Assembly: GCA_050261415.1 (NCBI GenBank)
Contig: JBLNDG010000113.1
Span: 1-24,908 of the forward strand
Direction: 5' to 3'
DNA length: 24,908 nucleotides
Source: JBLNDG01 sp050261415
GTDB lineage: Bacteria; Bacillota; Clostridia; Lutisporales; Lutisporaceae
A program made the position numbers and the translations under genes. The number at the start of each line of letters is the position of its first letter. Position 1 is the stretch's first letter. The notes below the pieces were generated by a model, which saw only the letters and a list, made by a program, of their open reading frames with translations, searched no databases and had not been told where the DNA came from. Positions 1 through 6,899 of this stretch are shown in pieces.

Positions 1-18
1 GCCTGAGCCACCTTTGTT

Positions 19-824
19 CTATCCGTTTCTTTTAAGTTTTCCGCTTCTCATGGCATAGTTCTCTGCAATCCCGAAAATGTACAGGCCCAGCGGTATAAGC
101 GCCGCCCCTATTACCAGAATCAGTATGATTTCCGGCAGCACATCACCTAACGACGCGCCCTGAATCAGGCACCGCTTTATTGCTTCAAGAGTATACGTCG
201 CCGGTGATATTGAAGAAAAGAACTGCAGCCATTCCAGCAATGCCTCTACGGGATAATATATACCTGATATCAAAAGTAAAAAGCCTGCGATTATATTTGT
301 CGCCTGAGCCCCCTTTTCGGTAGACAAAAGCGGCAGTACCGCTGCCATCAGCCCAAGACCGATGAAAGCAAAGCTGGATGCCAGAAGCGCCAAAAAGGCA
401 CCTGCTATGTTTGCGTTATCCATGGTAATATCAAAAATAAGGCAACTGCTGCAAGCACTATGACTGTACGTATTGCCCCATATATTATTGCATATACGCA
501 GGTTCCTCCCAGATGCGTAATCCTTCTGACCGGAGCCATAAAAGTATATTCAATGGTTCCTTCCCACCGTTCCCATGACACCGAGTTGCTTATCTCCATA
601 GATATAACCGAGAGAAAACCCCAAAGAAGTGCTCCGATTATGAGGTAAAGCGTGGTAGTCGCTCTTTCGCCCTCTGGAACATTGTATGCTATAAGGCCTA
701 TAGTGAGCGTGTTTATAATATTATAGAACAGGAATACTATCTCCCAGCTCAAGTACCTTTTTACCAGGTTCAGATTCCTTTCAACAAATGCATAGCTTGC
801 TTTAACTTCGTTAATTATCTGCAT
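19..824 (-). pseudogene. ABC-2 type exporter permease, split by a frameshift
   Basis: This is the membrane subunit partner of the ATPase just upstream. The first part starts at the ATG at 822-824 behind a strong GGAGGAGG site, overlaps the ATPase end, and runs to a stop at 405. The second part is open in another frame down to 19 and contains the typical ABC-2 run SFAFIGLGLMAAVLPLLS. The two frames overlap at about 405-440. Adding one T in the minus-strand T5 run (433-437) would join them into one protein of about 268 residues, the usual length for this family, with about six hydrophobic segments. The first part has the SWERWEGTIEYTFMAP segment typical of these permeases. As written, no full permease is made. 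The break could be a true mutation, slippage at the T run, or a homopolymer sequencing error. Substrate unknown; the neighbours suggest a peptide. Confidence 0.8.
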
Positions 825-1635
825 CTTCACCGTCCTCCTCCTTAAAGCCCTTACCCGTAAGTTCAAAGAATACATCTTCCATTGTAACTTCTTCGTCCCC
901 TTTGGCAACCATCTTTTTAAGATTATCAGGAGTATCAATTGCTATTAACCGGCCTTCATCTATTATAGCTATCCTGGTGCACATCTTTTCTGCCTCCTGC
1001 ATGTCGTGAGTGGTAAGTATTATTGTGGAGTCATGAGTATTCTTAACTTCCATTACAAAGTCCTGCACTTCCTTCTTGGACTTTGGGTCCAGGCCTGTAG
1101 TAGGCTCATCAAGCAGTATCAACACCGGAGAAGTGAGCAGTGCCCTTGCTATCGCAACCTTTTGCTGCATTCCCCTTGATAAATCCTCAAGAGGGCAGTA
1201 TACCTTTTCCTTTTTTAAGCCCAGCCTTCCAAGCACCTCTTCCACCTTTTTCCTGCCTGCCACCATATTGTAATTATAAAGCCTCAAGGAATAGGAAAGG
1301 TTTTCCATTGCGGACAGCTTCTTAAAGAAAGAAGCTTCTACAGATACTCTGTTAATCTTCTTTCTTATTTCAAACCTGTCCCTTATTATATCCTGATCAA
1401 ATATTTTTATATCACCCTCGTCAGGGATTAAAAGTGTTGATAAGAGCCTTATGAGGGTGGATTTGCCGGAGCCGTTCTGCCCCAGCACTCCAAATATTTC
1501 ACCCTTATTTACCTCAAAAGTGACATCCTTTATCGCAGCAATTTTATTCTTCTTTTTCAATAAGGATATCCTTTTGTCACTCTCATCATTCTGTAAAAAA
1601 CTTTTGGTAACCTTTTTACACGCTATTGCCTTCAT
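811..1635 (-). CDS. ABC transporter ATP-binding protein
   Basis: This 274-residue cytoplasmic ATPase powers the ABC-2 permease encoded next. Walker A (GQNGSGKST) is at residues 52-60, the signature (LSRGMQQ) at about 152-158, Walker B with its glutamate (LILLDEP) at about 172-178, and the switch histidine in TTHDM at about 210. These are all intact, so the subunit looks functional. An unusual lysine-rich stretch of about 20 residues lies between the first strand and the Walker region. The ATG follows AAGGTGG about 8 bases upstream and lies 19 bases after the stop of the 63-residue gene, and its 3' end overlaps the permease start, so the three are one operon. The family exports drugs, peptides or polysaccharides. 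The nearby tiny genes favour peptide export or self-protection, but that is inference. Confidence 0.93.
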   Translation of the reverse strand: MKAIACKKVTKSFLQNDESDKRISLLKKKNKIAAIKDVTFEVNKGEIFGVLGQNGSGKSTLIRLLSTLLIPDEGDIKIFDQDIIRDRFEIRKKINRVSVEASFFKKLSAMENLSYSLRLYNYNMVAGRKKVEEVLGRLGLKKEKVYCPLEDLSRGMQQKVAIARALLTSPVLILLDEPTTGLDPKSKKEVQDFVMEVKNTHDSTIILTTHDMQEAEKMCTRIAIIDEGRLIAIDTPDNLKKMVAKGDEEVTMEDVFFELTGKGFKEEDGEDADN

Positions 1636-1654
1636 CCGTCATCCCACCTTAAAA

Positions 1655-1846
1655 TTATTTGATGATGATGTTCAGCAGGCTTGCTTTGTACCCAAAATCA
1701 TTGCTTTTCAAGTATTTGACATCATACTCCAAAGACTGGTACAAAGAGTAGCCGTAATCATCAGTAATCCTATCTTCGTTCGCTTTATTAAGCTTCTGAT
1801 TTTCTGTAAGGTCTGACTTTACTAAAATACTGCTAACCAAATTCAT
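1655..1846 (-). CDS. Small protein of unknown function (63 aa) ahead of the ABC exporter
   Basis: I do not recognise this protein. It has a perfect GGAGG site seven bases before its ATG, and it sits 19 bases upstream of the ABC ATPase in the same operon, so it is very probably translated. It is rich in Asn, Asp, Lys and Tyr, has no cysteine, no transmembrane segment and no double-glycine leader, and ends in NIIIK. It could be an exported peptide precursor, with a leader rich in acidic and lysine residues and a Tyr-rich core, or an accessory protein of the exporter. Nothing in the sequence decides between these. Confidence 0.65.
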   Translation of the reverse strand: MNLVSSILVKSDLTENQKLNKANEDRITDDYGYSLYQSLEYDVKYLKSNDFGYKASLLNIIIK

Positions 1847-1884
1847 AGTATTACCTCCTCTGTCTCAATTCCTTGCTGCGGTAA

Positions 1885-1917
1885 CTAGAAACAATCACCA
1901 ATCCTGCTCTTTGTCAT
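1885..1917 (-). CDS. Possible 10-residue leader peptide MTKSRIGDCF
   Basis: The minus strand carries AAAGGAGG, ten bases, then ATG and ten codons to a TAG (MTKSRIGDCF). It lies just after the hairpin at 1970-1991 and 38 bases before the next start codon. The strong ribosome site has no other reading frame to serve. It may be a leader peptide that couples translation to the 63-residue gene or the exporter, or a tiny signalling peptide. Very short reading frames arise by chance, so support rests on the ribosome site only. Confidence 0.35.
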   Translation of the reverse strand: MTKSRIGDCF

Positions 1918-1965
1918 TTAATGACCGCCTCCTTTCACAAGTTGTAATGGTGTGTTTGTATAATA

Positions 1966-1996
1966 AAAAGGCCACGGGTATACCCATGACCTTTTT
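1966..1996 (-). terminator. Rho-independent terminator or attenuator (hairpin 1)
   Basis: A 9-bp stem (1970-1978 with 1983-1991, one or two G-T pairs) with a 4-base loop is followed on the minus strand by TTTTTATTAT. A T run also follows on the plus strand, so it could stop both directions. It lies between the 40-residue peptide gene and the exporter operon, so it may set how much transcription reads through to the exporter. Confidence 0.7.
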
Positions 1997-2001
1997 AAAA
2001 C

Positions 2002-2016
2002 ATCAGTTCAACTGAT
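2002..2016. promoter_or_regulatory. Perfect palindrome between two hairpins
   Basis: ATCAGTT-C-AACTGAT is a perfect 7+1+7 palindrome in the space between hairpin 1 and hairpin 2. It could be a protein-binding site or extra RNA structure in the read-through region. There is no direct evidence for either. Confidence 0.3.
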
Positions 2017-2032
2017 TTTATTTGCTATATAA

Positions 2033-2066
2033 ATAAAATCACGGGTTATATGACCCGTGACCTTTA
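2033..2066 (-). terminator. Terminator-like hairpin behind the 40-aa peptide gene (hairpin 2)
   Basis: The 8-bp stem 2039-2046 with 2053-2060 (TCACGGGT/ACCCGTGA) is followed on the minus strand by ATTTTATTTATA. It begins 12 bases after the stop of the 40-residue gene. Its minus-strand sequence AAAGGTCACGGGT is nearly the same as that of hairpin 1 (AAAGGTCATGGGT), so the two look like a duplicated stop signal. Confidence 0.6.
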
Positions 2067-2072
2067 AATACA

Positions 2073-2195
2073 TTATTTAATATTATTCAATCCCGGGCCG
2101 TGATATGAAATTTTAGGCATAAAATGACCATCTGCAAAAAATACAATAGCATTGCATACTACGGAGCCTACGCTTGCAAAACTGTTTCTATTCAT
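2073..2195 (-). CDS. Unrecognised 40-residue peptide, possible exported signal or bacteriocin-like peptide
   Basis: The frame starts with ATG at 2193-2195, eight bases after GGAGG, and encodes 40 residues. It begins MNRNSFASVG, has a short hydrophobic part around residues 12-21 (VVCNAIVFFA) with one cysteine at 14, then DGHF, and ends near YHGPGLNNIK. It has its own sigma-A promoter (2258-2286) and its own terminator (2033-2066), so it is a complete small transcription unit. It lies between a response regulator gene and an ABC exporter operon, as is common for secreted signalling peptides and small bacteriocins. I cannot place it in a known family. The hydrophobic part is too short for a classical signal peptide, and there is no double-glycine cleavage site. 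That it is expressed as a peptide is well supported; its role is open. Confidence 0.65.
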   Translation of the reverse strand: MNRNSFASVGSVVCNAIVFFADGHFMPKISYHGPGLNNIK

Positions 2196-2257
2196 TTTCA
2201 CGACCTCCTTTTTTAATGTTTTTATTGATAATACCAATTTGTATCTTATACTTTTTT

Positions 2258-2286
2258 ACTATACCATAAATTATTAATATTTACAA
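2258..2286 (-). promoter_or_regulatory. Sigma-A promoter of the 40-aa peptide gene
   Basis: On the minus strand TTGTAA (2281-2286) is followed after exactly 17 bases by TATAGT (2258-2263), close to the TTGACA/TATAAT consensus. The peptide start lies about 60 bases downstream. Confidence 0.7.
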
Positions 2287-2298
2287 TACTTCCAAATA

Positions 2299-2312
2299 TT
2301 ACATTTATGTAA
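2299..2312. promoter_or_regulatory. Palindromic operator candidate upstream of the peptide promoter
   Basis: TTACAT-TT-ATGTAA is a perfect inverted repeat centred about 22 bases upstream of the -35 box and 6 bases past the stop of the LuxR-type response regulator gene. LuxR/NarL-type regulators bind short inverted repeats at such positions, so the neighbouring regulator is the natural candidate. This is inference. Confidence 0.45.
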
Positions 2313-2318
2313 CAGACA

Positions 2319-2963
2319 CTATTTCTTTATGTTATTCTTATATGCATATATGGCAGCCTGGGTTCTATCACTTACGTTTATTTTCCTGAATATATTGGAA
2401 ACATGGTTTTTAACTGTTTTTTCACTGATAAAAAGCCTGTCGGCGATGTCCTTATTGTTGAGCCCATCTGCAATAAGTGCTATTACCTCGTATTCCCTCT
2501 GGGTAAGCTCATTTTCACCCTTGCTCCTAATGTTCCTTGGCTTGTTGAATTCCCTGATAAGCTCTGCAGCGAGCTTGGGCTGTATATAGGATTCTCCATT
2601 GTAAGCATCCCGGATGGCTTTAAAAAAGCTGGCCGAATCGGAATCCTTGAGAATATACCCTGCCGCCCCTATCTGCATGGTTTCCAGAAGGTACTCCCGG
2701 TCCTCGTGTATTGTGAGTATTATCACCTTTGTAGCAATGCCATCTTCCTTTAGCTTTTTCAATGCCTTTATACCGTTCATTACGGGCATATTTATATCAA
2801 GCAGCAAAACATCCGGTTTAAGCTCCTTAACTTTCTGTATTGTTTCCATACCATTGGAAGCCTGTCCCACTACTTTGAAATCTTCTTCCAGTTCCAACAG
2901 CTGTTTTAGTCCTTCCCTGACTATGGAATGGTCATCTGCAATCAGTATCCTTATAGTATCCAC
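2319..2963 (-). CDS. DegU/NarL-family response regulator
   Basis: This 214-residue cytoplasmic DNA-binding protein has an N-terminal receiver domain and a C-terminal LuxR-type helix-turn-helix. The acidic pocket is IADDH (residues 8-12), the phosphorylated aspartate is D56 in LLLDINMP, and the conserved Thr and Lys are in ILTIH and ILKDSD. The HTH block is LTQREYEVIALIADGL through EKTVKNHVSNI, at about residues 153-195. The start is a GTG six bases after GGAGGG, and it begins one base after the stop of the kinase gene, so the two are co-translated partners. DegU-type regulators govern motility, exoenzymes and community behaviour in Firmicutes. The small peptide gene directly downstream is a likely local target. 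Confidence 0.92.
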   Translation of the reverse strand: MDTIRILIADDHSIVREGLKQLLELEEDFKVVGQASNGMETIQKVKELKPDVLLLDINMPVMNGIKALKKLKEDGIATKVIILTIHEDREYLLETMQIGAAGYILKDSDSASFFKAIRDAYNGESYIQPKLAAELIREFNKPRNIRSKGENELTQREYEVIALIADGLNNKDIADRLFISEKTVKNHVSNIFRKINVSDRTQAAIYAYKNNIKK

Positions 2964-2964
2964 A

Positions 2965-4119
2965 TTATCCCTCCTCGCTTATCTCTAATGGCATGCTGAT
3001 AAATATTTTCGTACCTTTACCCGGCGATGTTTTTACATCAAACTTACCGTTTAAAAGCTCGACCCGTTCTTTCATGCTCAAGAGCCCATAGCCTCCATCG
3101 TCATTCCTTTTTGTGACTTTAAGCAAACTCTTGTCAAAGCCTTTGCCATCATCACTTACAAGAATATTTATGAACTCTTCCTTGAATTCAACCCTGACAC
3201 TCGCATTTTTTGCTTCGGAATGCTTTCTTATATTGGTCAGCGATTCTTGTATTATTCTAAAAGCCGCAAGCTCTACCACCGGTTTTAACGGTTTTGAATC
3301 ACCGAAGACAAGAAAATCAACATATATTCCCGATTCCTCAACATAGTTAGAAATATACCTCTGCAGGGTAGGAACCAAACCCAGATCGTCAAGGGACATC
3401 GGTCTTAAATCATATATTATCTTCCGCACATCGCTAAGACTTGACCGCAAAAACTGCTTCAGATTAATGAGTTCCTCCTTCGCCTTTTCCTTATCCATAT
3501 CAACCAGCTTCTCGCAAAGCTCCGTCTTTATAACAAGATTGGCTATAAGTTGGGCAGGCCCGTCATGTATCTCCCTTGCCACCCTTTTTCTTTCCTCTTC
3601 CTGGGCTTTGATAATCTTTATGCCAAGGAACTGTTTTTGTTTAATGTCCTCCAATTGTACTGAAAGATCCTGCAAGTTACCGCTCAGATACCCCATTGCA
3701 ACTCCAACCTTGGAAACCAGTGACTCAGCCTTACTTGCCGTATCCTTTGCAATCTTCAGTCTTCTTTCCAGCTCATTTCTTCTTTGTATCAGCCGCTGTT
3801 CCTCGGCTTTCTTGGTAATCAGCTCCACCTGCAGATCTTTTGCCTTATCATAAGCTCTTTTGATGTCTTCTTCCTTATACTGTTTTATATTTTTACTGAC
3901 TATCATCAACTGGTACCTGCAGTCTTTATCCAATTTTTCAAGCACATCAACCTGATGTATTATATCCGTAGCACATATTCTGACCTTTTCAAGCTCTTCC
4001 TCTGCTATACGGCACTCATTACGTGCGTTTTCCGCTATGCTGAATATTTCTTCCCTGCTCTTTTCAATGATTTCCACTGTATTATTTATAATTGTGCTTA
4101 ATCTATCTATAATAAACAC
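2965..4119 (-). CDS. DegS-like cytoplasmic sensor histidine kinase
   Basis: This 384-residue kinase has no transmembrane segment. Residues 1 to about 165 are a long coiled coil of the DegS sensor type. The HisKA_3 box (EERKRVAREIHDGPAQ) places the phospho-accepting histidine near residue 185. The ATPase domain follows, with NIRKHSEAKN, DDGKGFD and GYGLLSMKERV. It phosphorylates the response regulator encoded one base downstream. The start is unclear: the only good in-frame start is a GTG at 4117-4119, but the AAGGGG in front of it is almost directly adjacent, too close for an ideal ribosome site. The protein start nevertheless matches the usual N-terminus of clostridial DegS homologues. It senses an internal signal, not an external one. 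Confidence 0.9.
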   Translation of the reverse strand: MFIIDRLSTIINNTVEIIEKSREEIFSIAENARNECRIAEEELEKVRICATDIIHQVDVLEKLDKDCRYQLMIVSKNIKQYKEEDIKRAYDKAKDLQVELITKKAEEQRLIQRRNELERRLKIAKDTASKAESLVSKVGVAMGYLSGNLQDLSVQLEDIKQKQFLGIKIIKAQEEERKRVAREIHDGPAQLIANLVIKTELCEKLVDMDKEKAKEELINLKQFLRSSLSDVRKIIYDLRPMSLDDLGLVPTLQRYISNYVEESGIYVDFLVFGDSKPLKPVVELAAFRIIQESLTNIRKHSEAKNASVRVEFKEEFINILVSDDGKGFDKSLLKVTKRNDDGGYGLLSMKERVELLNGKFDVKTSPGKGTKIFISMPLEISEEG

Positions 4120-4328
4120 CCCTTGTGATAATTTCGACTTAATCCGACACTTAATAAAAGAATGTAATCTATCAAAATTATATATAATATTATTATCGTA
4201 AAAATAATGGGTTTTGTTAATAAAAAACTACCAACTGCTTATATTTACAGCTGAAACGTATGGAGCAAGCAGAATTTTCCATTGTTCTGTAAAGTTCGTA
4301 CCTTTGCCCGTGAAGCCTCAATACCTAT
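4120..4328 (-). other. About 200-base structured leader of the kinase operon
   Basis: This stretch has no gene. If the promoter at 4329-4358 is used, it is the 5' leader of the kinase-regulator operon. It contains nested inverted repeats: TTTACAG 4244-4250 with CTGTAAA 4287-4293, and inside them ATGGA 4260-4264 with TCCAT 4278-4282. A GC-richer part near 4295-4320 precedes the outer stem. I compared it by eye with cyclic-di-GMP, SAH, purine and other common riboswitches and found no match. It may be a new regulatory RNA or simple structure. Confidence 0.35.
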
Positions 4329-4358
4329 ATTATACTATTTTGTAATTATAATTGTTAA
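4329..4358 (-). promoter_or_regulatory. Probable sigma-A promoter of the kinase operon
   Basis: On the minus strand TTAACA (4353-4358) is followed after 18 bases by a perfect TATAAT (4329-4334). Nothing else upstream of the kinase gene looks better. Confidence 0.5.
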
Positions 4359-4391
4359 TAGTATAATTATTGATAATCGTGTTTTTTTTAC

Positions 4392-4424
4392 ACAACAAAA
4401 AAGTGCGGCAAAACCGCACTTTTA
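4392..4424 (-). terminator. Rho-independent terminator of cheW
   Basis: The 10-bp perfect stem 4399-4408 with 4414-4423 (AAAAGTGCGG/CCGCACTTTT) and loop CAAAA continues on the minus strand as a T-rich run. It starts 6 bases past the cheW stop codon. Confidence 0.85.
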
Positions 4425-4429
4425 AACTT

Positions 4430-4879
4430 TTACATCGCTTCAAGCTGCACGTGTTCTTGTTCATTCAACAGGAAATTCAGGTCCAGAATTATAAGAAGCC
4501 TGTCACCCTGTTTACCTATGCCTGTAATATACTTTCTATCTGCACCTGCGATTATTTCCGGAGTCGCCTGTATATTTGAATCATCAATCGTCAGTACTTC
4601 AGATGCATCATCAACTATGAAAGCTATTTGTTTGGAACCAAAGTTTATTACAATTGTCCTTGTGTTCTCTGTTATTTCCCCTCCAGGAATGTTAAATCTC
4701 TTTTTTAGGCTGATAACCGGAATTACATTTCCTCTAAGGTTCATAACTCCTTCGACAAACTCAGGTGTGTTGGGGACTTTAACCGGCTCCTCATAGGGAC
4801 CAATCTCCTGTACCTGCATTATATTTACGCCGTACTCTTCTTTACCAAGTTTAAAAACTACAAATTGAACTTCAGCCAT
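4430..4879 (-). CDS. cheW: CheW chemotaxis coupling protein
   Basis: CheW is a small scaffold that links methyl-accepting chemoreceptors to the kinase CheA at the cell pole. The protein is a single CheW domain over its whole 149 residues. Recognisable parts are FKLGKEEYGVNIMQVQEI near the start, VPNTPEFVEGVMNLRGNVIPVISL around residues 37-60, and the IAFIVDDASEVLTI segment. Two ATG codons lie in frame. The first (4883-4885) touches the GGAGGG site, so the second (4877-4879), seven bases downstream, is taken. It has its own promoter (4950-4978) and terminator, and no other chemotaxis gene is in the window, so it is a stand-alone copy that may serve a chemoreceptor array encoded elsewhere. Confidence 0.95.
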   Translation of the reverse strand: MAEVQFVVFKLGKEEYGVNIMQVQEIGPYEEPVKVPNTPEFVEGVMNLRGNVIPVISLKKRFNIPGGEITENTRTIVINFGSKQIAFIVDDASEVLTIDDSNIQATPEIIAGADRKYITGIGKQGDRLLIILDLNFLLNEQEHVQLEAM

Positions 4880-4949
4880 GAACATCCCTCCTTAACTATC
4901 GTGTATCAAGATGATGGTAATGCATATTGTACAAGCTACTAATAAGTAT

Positions 4950-4978
4950 ATTATACCATCAAAACCAAATACCCACAA
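4950..4978 (-). promoter_or_regulatory. Sigma-A promoter of cheW
   Basis: On the minus strand TTGTGG (4973-4978) is followed after 17 bases by TATAAT (4950-4955), about 70 bases before the cheW start. It begins directly past the stop of the upstream UPF0291 gene. Confidence 0.65.
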
Positions 4979-5212
4979 TTAATGTTTTTTGCAGTTGCAA
5001 TTGTGGTGTCCGTCATGATGTTCATGGTTGCATTTGTTACCGTCTTCAACAAATTCTATAGACTCCAGCTGCTGCCTGACCTGACCTTTTATATATTCCA
5101 GATATTGCCCCCGGAGTTTTTGCTGCTCCAGCTTTTCTTCCTCAGTCAAGCCCTCGCCCCTGGACTTTCTTGACAAATAGTTTATTCTATCCAGCATTTC
5201 TTTTGTTATCAT
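4979..5212 (-). CDS. UPF0291 (DUF896, YnzC-like) protein with a His/Cys-rich tail
   Basis: The first 55 residues or so match the UPF0291 family: MLDRINYLSRKSRGEGLTEEE, then LRGQYLEYIKGQVRQQLESI. These are small helical-hairpin proteins of unknown biochemical role, one of which is linked to the SOS response in Bacillus. Unlike the usual 70- to 77-residue members, which end in charged residues, this one finishes in CNHEHHDGHHNCNCKKH, with 6 His and 3 Cys in 17 residues, a plausible zinc or nickel binding tail. The ATG follows a weak AGGGCAGG site. It lies 21 bases downstream of hutH and is probably in its transcript. Confidence 0.85.
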   Translation of the reverse strand: MITKEMLDRINYLSRKSRGEGLTEEEKLEQQKLRGQYLEYIKGQVRQQLESIEFVEDGNKCNHEHHDGHHNCNCKKH

Positions 5213-5233
5213 ATTTTTACCTGCCCTAATTTG

Positions 5234-6760
5234 TTATTCCAATTCACCTATAACACTTTCAACTGCTTTTATCAGCATCTCTGACTTGACCATCCTGTCC
5301 AGCTTATTCATATCTGTATACATTACCCTGTCCTCATCAACAGGCGGAACCTCACGTCTTATTATTTTGTACGCTTCTGAAGTACCCTTGCCGAACTTCA
5401 CATTTCCCCTGAAGCTGATAGCTTGTGCTGCTGCAAAAGCTTCTATTGCAAGTACCTTCTGAACATTGTCCAGTATCACTCTTGCTTTTCTTGCAGCAGT
5501 AGTACCCATGCTGACATGATCCTCCTGGTTTGCAGAAGAAGGTATGGAATCTACGCTTGCGGGATGAGCCAATACTTTGTTTTCGGAAACAATAGATGCT
5601 GCTGCGTATTGTGTTATCATAAAGCCCGAATTCAAGCCGCCCTTTTTTGTAAGGAACGCCGGAAGATCATTGAGCTGAGGGTTAACCAATCTCTCCAGCC
5701 TTCTTTCTGAAACATTTGCCAGTTCAGAAACAGCTATGCCCAGGAAATCCATAGATAACGCAATCGGCTGTCCATGGAAGTTTCCTCCGGATATTACCTG
5801 GTCCTCATCAGCAAATACAAGGGGGTTATCGGTAGCCGCGTTCAATTCAATGGAGACCTTTTCCTTTATGTAGTGTATGGCATCTCTGCTGGCTCCGTGA
5901 ATCTGAGGTATGCACCTCAATGTATATGCATCCTGCACCCTTATTTGTCCTTGTTCCGTTGTCAGCTCGCTTCCTTCAACGATTCTGAGCATATTTCTTG
6001 CAGATATCACCTGGCCCTTATGGCCTCTAACCTTGTGGACCTTCTCATCGAAAGCAGTGGTTATTCCCCTCAAGGCTTCCAAAGTCATGGCAGATATTAT
6101 ATCAGCGTTTTTCAGAAGATTTTCTGCGTCATAAACTGCAAGCGCACCTATAGCAGTCATAACAGGGGTACCATTTATCAATGCAAGTCCTTCCTTGGAG
6201 GTCAGTTGTACAACTTCAATGCCGGCCTTATCCATAGCCTCCCTGCCCGACATTTTCTCGCCCTGGTATATGGCTTCGCCTTCACCCAACATAACCAATA
6301 CCATATTTGCAAGAGGAGCAAGGTCACCGCTCGCACCAAGGGAACCTTTTTCAGGAATTATTGGATGCACTCCATTATTAAGCATCTCGATAAGAGTGTT
6401 TAATGTATCCAGTCTTATACCTGAGTAGCCTTTTGCCAACGCATTGGCTCTTAGAAGCATAATAGCTCTGACAGTTTCTTCAGGCAAGGCATCCCCCAAG
6501 GAACAGGCATGACTTACAATAAGATTTCTTTGCAACGCCTTGGTATCTTCCTTTGATATGAAAACATCGCTGAACTTTCCAAAGCCTGTTGTTATCCCAT
6601 ATACAACAGCTCCGTTATCCACCAGACTGTCAACATATTCTCTGGATTTTTTGACCTTTCTTACTGCCTGCTCTGAGAGTTCTACAAAAAAATCACTCCT
6701 GGCGACATTAACCACATCATTGATGGTTAAATGCTCGCCGTCAATCAATAAATGCCCCAT
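5234..6760 (-). CDS. hutH: Histidine ammonia-lyase
   Basis: HutH converts L-histidine to urocanate and ammonia, the first step of histidine breakdown. At 508 residues it has the normal family length. The Ala-Ser-Gly triad that forms the MIO cofactor is at 143-145 (GSLGASGDLAPLA), the catalytic Tyr is in VYGITTGFG (about 54), and the Ser-His pair at 83-84 is the one typical of histidine-specific lyases. The C-terminal active-site block QEDHVSMGTTAARK is intact. The start ATG follows AAGGAG. A small hairpin (GCGCTT/AAGCGC, 6790-6805) sits just before the ribosome site. No hutU, hutI or formiminoglutamate gene is in the window, so the rest of the pathway, if present, lies elsewhere. Confidence 0.95.
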   Translation of the reverse strand: MGHLLIDGEHLTINDVVNVARSDFFVELSEQAVRKVKKSREYVDSLVDNGAVVYGITTGFGKFSDVFISKEDTKALQRNLIVSHACSLGDALPEETVRAIMLLRANALAKGYSGIRLDTLNTLIEMLNNGVHPIIPEKGSLGASGDLAPLANMVLVMLGEGEAIYQGEKMSGREAMDKAGIEVVQLTSKEGLALINGTPVMTAIGALAVYDAENLLKNADIISAMTLEALRGITTAFDEKVHKVRGHKGQVISARNMLRIVEGSELTTEQGQIRVQDAYTLRCIPQIHGASRDAIHYIKEKVSIELNAATDNPLVFADEDQVISGGNFHGQPIALSMDFLGIAVSELANVSERRLERLVNPQLNDLPAFLTKKGGLNSGFMITQYAAASIVSENKVLAHPASVDSIPSSANQEDHVSMGTTAARKARVILDNVQKVLAIEAFAAAQAISFRGNVKFGKGTSEAYKIIRREVPPVDEDRVMYTDMNKLDRMVKSEMLIKAVESVIGELE

Positions 6761-6899
6761 CCAAATAACACTCCTTATTAATAAAATTTGCGCTTTTTCA
6801 AGCGCTATTGTTCACTTCATACCCACCAAATATATTCTATCAAATTTCCACTTCAAAAGTAAACATAAAGGTTCCCAAAAAAGTTGAAAGCATGGAATG

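Noticed and set aside
2007..2019. TTCAACTGATTTT shared with both 149-bp repeat copies
   Set aside because: Only 13 AT-rich bases match and the flanks do not, so it is not counted as a third copy.
5774..6403. 209-codon plus-strand frame inside hutH
   Set aside because: It lies entirely opposite a well-supported enzyme gene, has no ribosome site and resembles no family.
5234..6760. Phenylalanine or tyrosine ammonia-lyase instead of HutH
   Set aside because: The Ser-His pair at 83-84 and the overall motif set are those of histidine-specific enzymes.
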